Below are positions 20,109 through 28,939 of a stretch of DNA of 40,423 nucleotides, piece after piece. The first letter of the stretch is position 1, and every line of letters begins with the position of its first letter. The stretch is from Bacteroidota bacterium (GTDB lineage Bacteria > Bacteroidota > Bacteroidia > Bacteroidales > VadinHA17). The notes below the pieces were generated by a model. That model made no database searches and had not been told where the DNA came from. It saw nothing but the letters and a program-made list of their open reading frames with translations. Location of the stretch: contig DSCJ01000091.1 in assembly GCA_011049175.1 (NCBI GenBank), forward strand, positions 1 through 40,423, given 5' to 3'. Position numbers and translations under genes: made by a program.

Positions 20109-21065
20109 TCAATCCTCGTACTCCATAGTGATCTTGGTCCCGTATTTTTTGTCTTCCAGTTTGAAAGCCTCGGTGATCACGCTTTTTTTTCCGCCTTTTT
20201 CCAGAAACTGAAGGCATGCATGGATTTTGGGGGCCATACTTCCCTCGCCGAACTGTCCTTCCTCCAGGTACTTCAATGTATCGGCATAATTCAGGAATTC
20301 TTTCACTTCCTGGTTGGGCTTTTTATAATGAATGTATACGTAGGGAACATCGGTCAGTATGTAGAATTCATCAGCCCCGATATGAGCAGCCATCAGCGAA
20401 GAAGCCAGGTCTTTGTCGATCACCACCTCCGCCGGCCGTACATTTTTTTCCTCATCATAGTATACGGGCACTCCACCTCCTCCTGCCGCGATGACGATGT
20501 TACCCCGCAGGGCAAGCTCTCGAATGATATCCACGTTCATGATCTCGATAGGCCTTGGGGAAGGCACAACCCTGCGCCACCCGGTGGTGCCTTTTTTTTC
20601 TTCCTTAAATATCCAACCCTTCCGGGCGTGCAGGTCATCGGCCTCCTCCCTGGTGTATATCTTTCCAATCCTTTTGGTGGGATTCTCAAAGGCCGGGTCA
20701 TTTTTGTCAACCACCACCTGGGTTACCAGGGTGATGATATTCTTTTTGATACCATGGTTTTTCAGCACATTCCGGAACATTCTTTCGATCATGTAGCCAA
20801 TTCCCCCCTGAGAATCGGCCACACAGATATCTACAGGCATCTGGGCAATGCCATACAATTGTTCACCGGCATCGTTCCGCATCAGGATATTCCCCACCTG
20901 TGGACCGTTGCCGTGAGATAGCACCAGATTATATCCTTCACGCAATAAAAACACCAGGTTTTCAAGGGTGTCGGTAGTATTCTGTTCCTGCTCCTCAATG
21001 GTCCCCGCCTGATTATCCCGCAACAGCGCATTTCCCCCGAGAGCAATAACCGCTAATTTACTCAT
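20109..21065 (-). CDS. arcC: Carbamate kinase
   Basis: A 318-residue cytoplasmic enzyme of the amino-acid kinase fold. The start is set at MSKLAVIALGGNALL. Signatures are ALGGNAL, SHGNGPQVGN, the GKIYTREEAD region, AAGGGGVPVYY, and the substrate-clamping KDLASSLMA. It makes ATP from carbamoyl phosphate and ADP, releasing carbamate. It lies upstream of ornithine carbamoyltransferase in the same direction, forming the second half of an arginine or citrulline fermentation route. No arginine deiminase is present in the window. Confidence 0.95.
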   Translation of the reverse strand: MSKLAVIALGGNALLRDNQAGTIEEQEQNTTDTLENLVFLLREGYNLVLSHGNGPQVGNILMRNDAGEQLYGIAQMPVDICVADSQGGIGYMIERMFRNVLKNHGIKKNIITLVTQVVVDKNDPAFENPTKRIGKIYTREEADDLHARKGWIFKEEKKGTTGWRRVVPSPRPIEIMNVDIIRELALRGNIVIAAGGGGVPVYYDEEKNVRPAEVVIDKDLASSLMAAHIGADEFYILTDVPYVYIHYKKPNQEVKEFLNYADTLKYLEEGQFGEGSMAPKIHACLQFLEKGGKKSVITEAFKLEDKKYGTKITMEYED

Positions 21066-21092
21066 AAACAAAACGTTATTTATAAGGAATTA

Positions 21093-21100
21093 CAAATCTA
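21093..21100 (-). promoter_or_regulatory. Candidate -7 box for arcC
   Basis: The minus strand reads TAGATTTG, an exact TAnnTTTG match, 28 nt before the arcC start: the same distance as at argF. Confidence 0.5.
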
Positions 21101-21273
21101 CAACATTTTTCCCTTAACCCCGGTACAGGAAATATATGTTAAAGAATACATTACTGTCTTTGCCAGCCTGTTATTCAAATTCTTCCATTGATTTTTCTGC
21201 TGAAACTCCCGGTAAATTAAATTATTTCCTATTTTTATCATCGATACCAAAAGAAGGACTTGTTACCCGGTTT

Positions 21274-21966
21274 ATGCTCAGAACCAGCCAGATCATTCTG
21301 ACAGTGTTTTTTTTCCCGTTTCTGCTGGAATCGTGCGGACGTCTTCTGCCGGGAGACAAAATCCGCGAAGGCATAGTGGAATATGAGATTGCCTATCTTG
21401 AGAATATGACAGACAATATTCTTACCGACCACATGCCCAGCAAGATGACAATGAAATTCCGGAAGCATGTTTCCAGGAACGAAATACAGGGATTTTTCGG
21501 TTTTTTTGAGCTTATCAATATTTCCGACCTGCAAAAGGCATCCAATACCACCATGCTGAAAGTGCTCGACAAAAAATACTACTACATGGGAACCCCCCAT
21601 GAACAGCCATGTTGTTTCGACACCATGGAAGGTATGGTTGTGGAATTCACGGAAGAAACCAAAGATATCTGCGGATTAACATGCAAAAAGGCCAATATTC
21701 GCTTCCCTGAAAAGAACGCTCCCCCTTTTGTGGTTTACTACACGGATGAGATTCAGGTTCATCAACCCAATATCACCAATCCTTTCCATGAAATTGATGG
21801 AGTACTGATGGAGTTTGAAATATGGCTGCACAACCTGCGTATGCGCATGTCGGCATACAACGTGGTGGAAAAGAAAATATCCGAAAAAGAATTCAGCATT
21901 CCTGCGGAATACCAGAGAATAAGTAAAAACGATATGGAACAGATCGTACAGAATTTGTTGAACTGA
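21274..21966 (+). CDS. Predicted lipoprotein, DUF4412-like
   Basis: About 230 residues. I chose ATG 21274 because it gives a clean lipoprotein signal (MLRTSQIILTVFFFPFLLESC, Cys at 21); the frame is open upstream to 21136 but that part is not signal-like. The mature protein starts GIVEYEIAYLE and contains a GLTCKKA strand and an AYNVVEKKISEKEFSIPAEY ending, a pattern of beta-rich DUF4412/GLPGLI-type envelope proteins. Function is unknown. It lies upstream of ftsK but ftsK has its own promoter. Confidence 0.7.
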   Translation: MLRTSQIILTVFFFPFLLESCGRLLPGDKIREGIVEYEIAYLENMTDNILTDHMPSKMTMKFRKHVSRNEIQGFFGFFELINISDLQKASNTTMLKVLDKKYYYMGTPHEQPCCFDTMEGMVVEFTEETKDICGLTCKKANIRFPEKNAPPFVVYYTDEIQVHQPNITNPFHEIDGVLMEFEIWLHNLRMRMSAYNVVEKKISEKEFSIPAEYQRISKNDMEQIVQNLLN

Positions 21967-22038
21967 ATTTCCCGCATATTCGCATTTTACCACCTCCCGA
22001 ACCTTTTTCAAATTCCTGTCATTGGGTCAAACTTTTAT

Positions 22039-22046
22039 TAACTTTG
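22039..22046 (+). promoter_or_regulatory. -7 box of the ftsK-lolA operon
   Basis: TAACTTTG, an exact TAnnTTTG match followed by C, 44 nt before the ftsK start. A -33 element at 19-nt spacing is weak. Confidence 0.55.
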
Positions 22047-22089
22047 CACGGAACCGATCCAGAGATCACTCAATAATTCAATATTATCC

Positions 22090-24456
22090 ATGACCCGGAA
22101 AAGCGGGAACAGTAAAAAGAAAGAAAAACAGGGGGAAAGAAAATCCTTCCTGAAAGATGAGCGCTTCAAGCTCGTGTGCGGTACTTTTCTGGTACTCCTT
22201 TCTCTGTACCTTTTTCTGGCCATGATATCCTACCTGTTCACCTGGAAAGCCGACCAAAGTTTCCAGTGGCTGGATATATTCTCAGGAGCGGAAGTCACGG
22301 TAGAAAACTGGTCGGGTAAGGCAGGGGCTTTTCTGTCAAATAAATTCATCCATCACTGGTTCGGGCTGGCATCCTTCACTTTTCCTCTGATGCTGCTGAT
22401 CCTGGGTATGCGTTTCATGAACCTGAAACTGGCTCCTCTGGGGAAATCATTCAGGGTTTTGCTGGTTTCCACCATTTTGTTTTCCCTGTTGCTCGGCTAC
22501 CTGTTCGGAACGGGATCAGGATGGCTGGGCGGCGGACCCGGAGGAAATCACGGATATTTTGTTTCCGAATGGCTGAATGCATTTATCGGGAAAGCCGGTA
22601 CGGCCTTCTTGCTGTTCGTGGCATTTCTTGCCTTTATACTCTTTTCTGTTCCGGGTTCGGCACGAAAAATAACCACCTGGTTCCACAAAAAGCCGGCTGA
22701 AGCGGAAAAAGGACCTGATGAAGAAAAACCGGGTGAACCGGCCGGTTCCTTCGAAATACATTCGAAAACCGGCAATGAAGACGAAGATAGCGAAACAGGA
22801 GATGCTTTTCGCGAAAGCGACCCCGATATCCTGACCCGGGAAAAGGAAGAGCTGCAGGAAGAACCGGAAGTGGAAATGACCATTGAGAAAGCTGCTGCGG
22901 ACAGTGACAATAACGGGGAATACAATGCCCGCCTTCAGGATACATTCGACCCTACCCTGGACCTTTCCAGATACCAGGTGCCCCCGCTCAGCCTGCTTGA
23001 CGATCACCGCTCGGGCAATTCCGAGGTGACCGAGGAGGAGCTGATCCACAACAAGAATAAAATTGTGGAAACCCTGGCCAATTATAAGATCCAGATTGAC
23101 AAGATCAAGGCCACCATCGGCCCCACGGTTACCCTGTACGAAATTGTACCGGCTCCCGGTGTCAGGATATCGCGGATCAAGAACCTGGAAGACGATATCG
23201 CCCTGAACCTGGCAGCCCTGGGGATCAGGATCATTGCTCCCATCCCGGGAAGAGGAACCATTGGAATTGAAGTGCCCAATCAGAAACCCGAACTCGTTTC
23301 GATGAAATCCATGATCCTTTCACGGAAATTCCAGGAATCAGGATATGATCTGCCCGTTGCTCTGGGAAAAACCATTTCGAACGAGACATTTGTCATTGAC
23401 CTGACCCGCATGCCGCATATTCTGGTGGCAGGAGCCACCGGCCAGGGAAAATCAGTGGGACTCAATGTGATCATTACCAGCCTTCTGTACAAAATGCACC
23501 CCAGTCAGCTCAAGTTTGTCTTCATCGACCCGAAAAAAGTGGAGTTGACCCTTTATTCCCGTCTTGAAAAACATTTCATAGCCCAACTACCTGAATCGGA
23601 AGAACCCATCATTACCGATACCCAGTCGGTTATCCATACCCTGAATTCCCTGTGCGCGGAAATGGATCAGCGCTACTCCCTGCTGAAAAAGGCACAGGTA
23701 AGGAATATCAAGGAATACAACAAGAAATTTACTGACAGAAAACTGAACCCGGAAAAAGGCCACCGCTTCCTGCCCTACCTGGTGCTGGTGATCGACGAGT
23801 TTGCCGACCTGATCATGACCGCCGGCAGGGAGGTGGAAACTCCCCTTACCCGGCTGGCCCAGCTGGCACGGGCCATTGGAATTCACCTGATTATTGCCAC
23901 CCAGCGTCCCACCACCAACATCATCACCGGAGTGATCAAGGCCAACTTCCCCGCCCGGATCGCCTTCCGGGTAATGTCCATGATCGATTCCCGGACCATT
24001 CTCGATAGTCCGGGAGCCAACCAGCTGGTGGGAAGGGGTGATATGCTGCTCTCGTTCGGCAGCGATCTTATCAGGCTGCAGTGTGCCTACATTGATACCC
24101 CGGAAATCGACCGCATCACCGACTTTATCGGCTCACAGCAGGGATATCCATCGGCCTTTCTGCTTCCTGAATATGAAGATGCTTCAACAGGTGAAAACGA
24201 TTATGATGCAGGCGACCCGGAAAAACGTGATCCGTTGTTCGAAGAGGCTGCCCGCATGGTGGTGATTCACCAGCAGGGATCCACTTCTCTAATCCAACGC
24301 AAACTGTCCATCGGCTATAACCGGGCAGGAAGGATCATAGATCAACTGGAATCGGCCGGAGTGGTGGGTCCATTTGAAGGGTCCAAAGCCCGGAGGGTTC
24401 TGATACCCGACGAGTTCAGTCTGGAACAGTTTTTGAAAAATAATCTTCAGTCATAA
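22090..24456 (+). CDS. ftsK: DNA translocase FtsK/SpoIIIE
   Basis: A 788-residue division-linked motor. The N-terminus has about four membrane helices (residues ~35-195), then a charged Glu-rich linker, then the FtsK alpha/beta motor. Walker A is GATGQGKS starting at G448; Walker B is LVLVIDEFADL; ATQRPTTNIITGVIKANFP is the family signature. The last ~65 residues form the gamma winged helix (SLIQRKLSIGYNRAGRIIDQLE), which reads polar KOPS-like sites. It pumps DNA across the septum and helps resolve chromosome dimers. The linker is short compared with E. coli. lolA follows 10 nt downstream, as in many Bacteroidota. Confidence 0.96.
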   Translation: MTRKSGNSKKKEKQGERKSFLKDERFKLVCGTFLVLLSLYLFLAMISYLFTWKADQSFQWLDIFSGAEVTVENWSGKAGAFLSNKFIHHWFGLASFTFPLMLLILGMRFMNLKLAPLGKSFRVLLVSTILFSLLLGYLFGTGSGWLGGGPGGNHGYFVSEWLNAFIGKAGTAFLLFVAFLAFILFSVPGSARKITTWFHKKPAEAEKGPDEEKPGEPAGSFEIHSKTGNEDEDSETGDAFRESDPDILTREKEELQEEPEVEMTIEKAAADSDNNGEYNARLQDTFDPTLDLSRYQVPPLSLLDDHRSGNSEVTEEELIHNKNKIVETLANYKIQIDKIKATIGPTVTLYEIVPAPGVRISRIKNLEDDIALNLAALGIRIIAPIPGRGTIGIEVPNQKPELVSMKSMILSRKFQESGYDLPVALGKTISNETFVIDLTRMPHILVAGATGQGKSVGLNVIITSLLYKMHPSQLKFVFIDPKKVELTLYSRLEKHFIAQLPESEEPIITDTQSVIHTLNSLCAEMDQRYSLLKKAQVRNIKEYNKKFTDRKLNPEKGHRFLPYLVLVIDEFADLIMTAGREVETPLTRLAQLARAIGIHLIIATQRPTTNIITGVIKANFPARIAFRVMSMIDSRTILDSPGANQLVGRGDMLLSFGSDLIRLQCAYIDTPEIDRITDFIGSQQGYPSAFLLPEYEDASTGENDYDAGDPEKRDPLFEEAARMVVIHQQGSTSLIQRKLSIGYNRAGRIIDQLESAGVVGPFEGSKARRVLIPDEFSLEQFLKNNLQS

Positions 24457-24466
24457 AATATTAACG

Positions 24467-25117
24467 ATGCTGAAATCGATCCTTATCACTGCAGGAACGG
24501 TACTGTTCCTCCTTCCTGTGGCTGTGACTGCCCAGCAGGACCCGCAGGCCAAAGCAATCCTCGACCGGATGGGTGAAAAAATGGAACAGTACGGGACCAT
24601 ACACGTCCGTTTTTCCGTCACCACTACCGACAGGCAAAGCGGAACAGAAGAAACCCGTGAAGGAGAATTAACAGTAAAAAAGGAAAAATACCTCCTGAAT
24701 TTTCTCGATACCGAATCGTATTTCGACGGGAAAACCCTGTGGAGTTACCTGCCCGATGTAAAGGAAGTATCCGTTACCGAACCCGATCCGGACGAAAGCT
24801 TTTTCTTCAGCAACCCGGCCCGGTTGTTTTCAGGATATGACGAAGAATACAAATACCTCTACCTGGGAACGGATCCGGAAACCGGCCATGAGATCATCGA
24901 CCTGGTTCCCATGGAGCTGAACAGGGAATATTCAAGGATCCGCATCACGGTCGATCCTTCTTCCTGCCATATCTCCACCGCCTATTACTACGGCAAGGAC
25001 GGAATCCATCACCTTCTCAGGATTAAATCACTGGAAGGGGCAGATGTCCCCGATTCCTTTTTTATTTTCGATCCGTCCAAACACCCGGATGTGGAAGTGA
25101 TCGATATGAGATTCTGA
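24467..25117 (+). CDS. lolA: LolA-like outer-membrane lipoprotein carrier
   Basis: A 216-residue periplasmic protein with a signal peptide (cleavage near AVTAQQ). It has the LolA opening (KAILDRMGEKMEQYGTIHVRF), the extended beta sheet and the YFDGKTLWSYLPDVKEVSV strand that lines the lipid pocket. LolA carries lipoproteins from the LolCDE complex to the outer membrane. It is translated in one unit with ftsK (10-nt gap). Confidence 0.88.
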   Translation: MLKSILITAGTVLFLLPVAVTAQQDPQAKAILDRMGEKMEQYGTIHVRFSVTTTDRQSGTEETREGELTVKKEKYLLNFLDTESYFDGKTLWSYLPDVKEVSVTEPDPDESFFFSNPARLFSGYDEEYKYLYLGTDPETGHEIIDLVPMELNREYSRIRITVDPSSCHISTAYYYGKDGIHHLLRIKSLEGADVPDSFFIFDPSKHPDVEVIDMRF

Positions 25118-25223
25118 TCAGCAAACAGACCAACACCATGCAATTATCATCGGCTGATCCACCAGGATGAAAAGAGGGGTGCCGGTACACGGGATTCATT
25201 GCCATTGCATGGCACATTCGGCA

Positions 25224-27371
25224 TCAATCGTTGGGATATTGGATCCGGGCGTGATAAATATTGGCCAGCCTTTCCTTGAGTATTTCCCTGATAATCCGAA
25301 TATCCCGGAAAGTAATGTCTGCATTGTCAAACTGCCCTTCATTGATCTGGTAATCCAGAATCTGGTCCACCAGTTGATGAAGACTTTCCCTGGTTACATC
25401 TTTCATACTGCGTGAGGCTGCTTCCACCGAATCGGCCATCATGAGGATGGCCATCTCGCGTGAAAAGGGTTTGGGTCCGGGATAGGAAAACTTGTTGGTT
25501 TCCACCATGTTTTCAGGATACTTCTTGATATAAGAACGGTAGAAATATTGAACCTTGGTGGTTCCGTGATGTGTCCGGATAAAATCGATCAGCTGGACGG
25601 GAAGATTATTTTTCCGGGCAATTTCCACGCCTTTTTGTACATGCCCTATGATCACCCGGGCACTTTCTTCAAATTCCATATTATCATGAGGATTTGCCCC
25701 GTTATTCTGGTTTTCGATAAAATAAATGGGCGACTCCATTTTCCCGATATCATGATACAGAGCGCCGGCACGTACCAGAAGGGTATTGGCTCCTATTTTG
25801 GTAGCAGCCGCCTCGGCCAGGTTGGCTACCTGCAGCGAATGCTGGAAGGATCCGGGAGCTTTCTCGGCCAGTTTGCGCAACAGGGGCTGGTTTGTATCCG
25901 ACAGTTCTATCAGGGTGGCATCGGAAAGAAATCCAAACACTTTCTCGAACAGATAGATCAGAGGGTAGGTCAGCAGGATCAATCCGCCGTTCCCTGCAAA
26001 CCACAGATAATTGATCCCTTCAATCTGACGGATATCTCCCTCCTGAATAATCCCGATACCCGAGTAAACCAGTATATAGGCAAGGGTAATCAGCAGGGCT
26101 GAAAGAAACAGCTTCCCTCTCCGGTAGGTATTTGTAAGGGAAAAGATGGCGGCAATCCCCGCCATGATACTGAGAAATACAAATTCAAAAGCATTGGGGG
26201 CCAGAAATCCGATAACAAGTGTGGTAACCAGGTGTATGAAAAGCGCCAGCCGCGCATCGTAGAAAGTACGTATCATAATGGGCAGGATCGTCAGCGGAAT
26301 AATATAAATGCTTATCCGGCTGTATCTGATGCTCAGGGCGCTGATCACAACAAAAAACACCACCAGGAAAAGGATAAAGGATAGCTTGAGATAATTCTGC
26401 AGAATTTCTTTCCTGAAATTCAGTAAAAAAAGAAATATTACAGCAAAGGCAACAAAGACAAGCAGAAACTGCCCGGCCAGGATCATAAACCGGTTGGCCA
26501 TTGCTCCAATTCTCTTTTCGTACTCCTTTCTGAGAGACTCCAGTACCCTGTATTCGTAATCCCCCACCAGCTCTCCCCGGGAAATGATGCGCACACCCTG
26601 CTGAACCATGCCCTCAGTCAGGGAAATATCTTCAATCATGCTTTGCATTACCCGGTTGGTGGTAACATCGTCATACGACAGGTTCGGTTCAATGAACTGG
26701 TCAAGGTCCAGGTCCAGAAAAAACCTGAAGGCTTCTTCCTGTTCCCCTTCTTCCCCGTATAATTCCCTTACCCGATCAATAATGTGTTCATATGCCTCTT
26801 TCTGTGTAAATACCTGCTTGTAATCCACATTCTCCGCCACCTTCCCTTTCATCACCACAATCATGTTGTCGGGATTGTTTACCCGGCTGAATACTTCCGG
26901 AACACTGACAATGCCTTTTGAATAAACGTATTCAAGCCAAAACTTCCCCTTTTCACGGTATTCTGCCCGTAACCTGTTTATTTCCCTGAGCAGGGAAGAG
27001 TATGCAGGCAGTGACGAGGTATCTTCCACCCCGAATGTTTCAGCCACAAACTGTCCCCATACCTCGTCGAAATGATCATCAAAGCGGGAAAGCTGAGCCG
27101 ACATAATGGTGCTGTCGAATACAAAATAAGGTTTAAAGTCCTTCAGAATACTGTCTTTTTCTGCTGCCAGTCTGGCTTCCGATTTGTATATGGGAAAGTC
27201 GTAAGGAGCAATCAGCACATCATGCATCCATGGTTTCCCTTTCTGGAATTCATATCTGAATTTGCCTTCCCTCGGAAAAAAATACACCACAATCACCACG
27301 CTGACCAGAAACATAAAACCTTTCAGGATCAACGGTGAATGACTTAGCAGAAATCGATAAAGTCTTTTCAT
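25224..27371 (-). CDS. 7TM-HD phosphodiesterase, PgpH family
   Basis: About 715 residues. I chose the ATG giving MKRLYRFLLSHSPLIL, directly before the first helix; the frame is open to 27479 but the exact -7 box at 27405-27398 lies inside that extension. A single N-terminal helix, a large periplasmic 7TMR-HDED-like domain, about seven helices (~330-500), then a cytoplasmic HD domain with YHDIGKM (H540, D541), HVQKGVEIA and RTHHGT. Related PgpH proteins degrade cyclic di-AMP and affect envelope homeostasis. Activity on c-di-AMP here is inferred from the domain order. Divergent from an NlpC/P60 hydrolase. Confidence 0.9.
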   Translation of the reverse strand: MKRLYRFLLSHSPLILKGFMFLVSVVIVVYFFPREGKFRYEFQKGKPWMHDVLIAPYDFPIYKSEARLAAEKDSILKDFKPYFVFDSTIMSAQLSRFDDHFDEVWGQFVAETFGVEDTSSLPAYSSLLREINRLRAEYREKGKFWLEYVYSKGIVSVPEVFSRVNNPDNMIVVMKGKVAENVDYKQVFTQKEAYEHIIDRVRELYGEEGEQEEAFRFFLDLDLDQFIEPNLSYDDVTTNRVMQSMIEDISLTEGMVQQGVRIISRGELVGDYEYRVLESLRKEYEKRIGAMANRFMILAGQFLLVFVAFAVIFLFLLNFRKEILQNYLKLSFILFLVVFFVVISALSIRYSRISIYIIPLTILPIMIRTFYDARLALFIHLVTTLVIGFLAPNAFEFVFLSIMAGIAAIFSLTNTYRRGKLFLSALLITLAYILVYSGIGIIQEGDIRQIEGINYLWFAGNGGLILLTYPLIYLFEKVFGFLSDATLIELSDTNQPLLRKLAEKAPGSFQHSLQVANLAEAAATKIGANTLLVRAGALYHDIGKMESPIYFIENQNNGANPHDNMEFEESARVIIGHVQKGVEIARKNNLPVQLIDFIRTHHGTTKVQYFYRSYIKKYPENMVETNKFSYPGPKPFSREMAILMMADSVEAASRSMKDVTRESLHQLVDQILDYQINEGQFDNADITFRDIRIIREILKERLANIYHARIQYPND

Positions 27372-27382
27372 GGGGACCGTTT

Positions 27383-27405
27383 GGTTTCGAAACCCTGCAA
27401 AGTTA
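27383..27405 (-). promoter_or_regulatory. Promoter -7 box and palindromic operator candidate of the PgpH-type gene
   Basis: The minus strand reads TAACTTTG at 27405-27398 (exact TAnnTTTG), then CAG, then the perfect 12-bp palindrome GGTTTCGAAACC at 27394-27383. The palindrome lies where transcription should begin, 11 nt before the start codon at 27371, so it could bind a repressor. No regulator gene is visible in the window. Confidence 0.45.
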
Positions 27406-27487
27406 GTGATTTTATCCTTCACCTCTCTTTTATCTTCATGAAATACAAAACGGTACCGGAAGATTTTCCCCGCAAACATTCCGGCAT

Positions 27488-27517
27488 CCGGATTTTTCCG
27501 GATTTTCGCTATCTTTA
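27488..27517 (+). promoter_or_regulatory. Candidate promoter of the NlpC/P60 gene
   Basis: Two tandem 10-nt units (CCGGATTTTT and CCGGATTTTC, 27488-27507) lead into TATCTTTA at 27510-27517, one base off TAnnTTTG. The ATG at 27546 is 28 nt further on. Confidence 0.4.
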
Positions 27518-27545
27518 CGGAAAGAGAACAAGAAGCCGGTTACGC

Positions 27546-28316
27546 ATGACTGAAGGACTACCCGTCACCCCTCTGGTGCCTGTCAGAAAAATGCCGTCTG
27601 ACAAAAGCGAGATGGTTACCCAGGTGCTTTTCGGACAGAAGATTTTCATCCTTGAGAACCTGAACAGCTGGGCCAGGATACATATAGCCGATGACGGGCA
27701 GGAAGGGTGGGCCGACAGAAAAATGATCCGGTCTTTTGACATGGCACCTGATCTGACTTATCCATATATACTTCCATGGTTTCTGCCCGTAAAACAACAC
27801 AGCGGTGCAACCGAATACCGCCTGCCTCCGGGCAGCATCATCTACCGGCCCAACCGGGAAAACCGTTCTTTTCAGTGCGGGGATAGGCTGTACCACTGGG
27901 AAGGCAATTTGCCCGGCAGTGAAGAAAAAAACAGGGCTATCTCAGTATGTTCCGTTGCCCGCAGGCTTACCGGAAGTCCTTATCTTTGGGGAGGAAAATC
28001 CCCCTACGGAATAGACTGTTCAGGACTGGTTCAGCTCATCTTTTCCATCCATGGGGTTTTTCTGCCCAGGGATGCAAAAGACCAGGCCGAAACAGGCAGC
28101 ACTGTCTCTTTTATACAGGAAGCCTGTGCCGGTGATCTGGCTTTCCTGGGTCCTCCGGAAGGGCAGATAACCCATGTGGGGATCATCACCGGAAAAGGAA
28201 CCATCATTCATGCATCGGGAATGGTACGGGAAGATAAACTCGACCAGGAAGGAATCTACGATGCCGAAAACAGGAAATATTCCCATTTTCTCAGGCTGAT
28301 CAAAAGAATCCTGTAG
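27546..28316 (+). CDS. NlpC/P60 peptidoglycan endopeptidase (YkfC-like)
   Basis: About 256 residues; start chosen at MTEGLPVTPLVPVRKMPSD, the usual beginning of this family's SH3b domain. Two bacterial SH3-like parts (~1-130) are followed by the NlpC/P60 domain. The catalytic triad is C158 in GIDCSGLVQ, H210 in THVGIIT and H222 in IIHASG. The YLWGGKSPYGIDCSG motif is typical. Such enzymes cleave the gamma-D-Glu to diamino-acid bond in peptidoglycan fragments. No signal peptide is seen with this start, which suits a cytoplasmic role in muropeptide recycling. The frame is open upstream to 27381. Confidence 0.88.
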   Translation: MTEGLPVTPLVPVRKMPSDKSEMVTQVLFGQKIFILENLNSWARIHIADDGQEGWADRKMIRSFDMAPDLTYPYILPWFLPVKQHSGATEYRLPPGSIIYRPNRENRSFQCGDRLYHWEGNLPGSEEKNRAISVCSVARRLTGSPYLWGGKSPYGIDCSGLVQLIFSIHGVFLPRDAKDQAETGSTVSFIQEACAGDLAFLGPPEGQITHVGIITGKGTIIHASGMVREDKLDQEGIYDAENRKYSHFLRLIKRIL

Positions 28317-28329
28317 AAAAACTCATGTT

Positions 28330-28458
28330 ATGTATGAATACAGCCGTTTTCTGAAAGTACTTCTGCTGATCATCATCCTGGGCGTTGTTTTCATTCTGTT
28401 ACGCCGTTCGGCAGAACGTAAAAAGAAAAAAAGAAAAAAGAACAGGTTGTTCCGCTGA
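28330..28458 (+). CDS. 42-residue single-helix membrane protein
   Basis: A short open frame: start MYEYSRFLK, one hydrophobic segment (VLLLIIILGVVFILL, about residues 10-24), then a very basic tail (RRSAERKKKKRKKNRLFR). The layout predicts an N-out/C-in anchor by the positive-inside rule. It begins 13 nt after the NlpC/P60 stop and ends 2 nt before the NUDIX start, so it fills the gap exactly and is probably translated in the same operon. I know of no family; it could be conserved with these neighbours. An alternative explanation is chance, but the snug fit and the clear helix argue for a gene. Confidence 0.6.
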   Translation: MYEYSRFLKVLLLIIILGVVFILLRRSAERKKKKRKKNRLFR

Positions 28459-28460
28459 TC

Positions 28461-28922
28461 ATGGCATATACTTACCCCTATCCCAGGCCGTCTGTTACAG
28501 CCGATTGTGTGGTATTCCGCCGCTCACCTGAGAACACGGAAGTGCTTCTTATCAGGCGGGGAAAGCCACCTTTCCATGGTATGTGGGCTCTTCCCGGCGG
28601 ATTTATGGAAATGAACGAAACCCTGGAAACCACAGCCCGAAGGGAACTGGCAGAAGAAACCGGCATCCGGGCAGACCGGCTGCAACTGATCGGAGTGTAT
28701 GATCAACCCGACCGTGATCCCAGGGGAAGAACCATTTCTGCGGCATTTCTTACTGAGAGCGGACCCGGACCGGCGCAGGAATCTGCAGGCTCGGATGCAG
28801 AAGCAGCCCGTTGGTTCAATATACAAAACCTTCCCGAACTTGCTTTTGATCACCGGCTGATCATAGAAGACGCCCTGAAAATGCTGGGAACTTATCCAGC
28901 CGGGGCCGGAAGGGGATCATGA
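28461..28922 (+). CDS. NUDIX hydrolase
   Basis: A 153-residue protein. The NUDIX box GGFMEMNETLETTARRELAEETGI fits GX5EX7REUXEEXGU, with the metal-binding glutamates in REUXEE. The opening TADCVVFRRSPENTEVLLIRRG and the ALPGGF context resemble ADP-ribose or nucleoside-diphosphate hydrolases. It cleaves an X-linked nucleoside diphosphate; the substrate is not clear. It is the last gene of the NlpC/P60 operon and converges on cysN. Confidence 0.93.
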   Translation: MAYTYPYPRPSVTADCVVFRRSPENTEVLLIRRGKPPFHGMWALPGGFMEMNETLETTARRELAEETGIRADRLQLIGVYDQPDRDPRGRTISAAFLTESGPGPAQESAGSDAEAARWFNIQNLPELAFDHRLIIEDALKMLGTYPAGAGRGS

Positions 28923-28939
28923 AACCTGGCACTGCATCA

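Noticed and set aside
25200-25214. TGCCA-ttgca-TGGCA hairpin between lolA and the PgpH-type gene as a terminator
   Set aside because: The stem is only 5 bp and no T-run follows on either strand.
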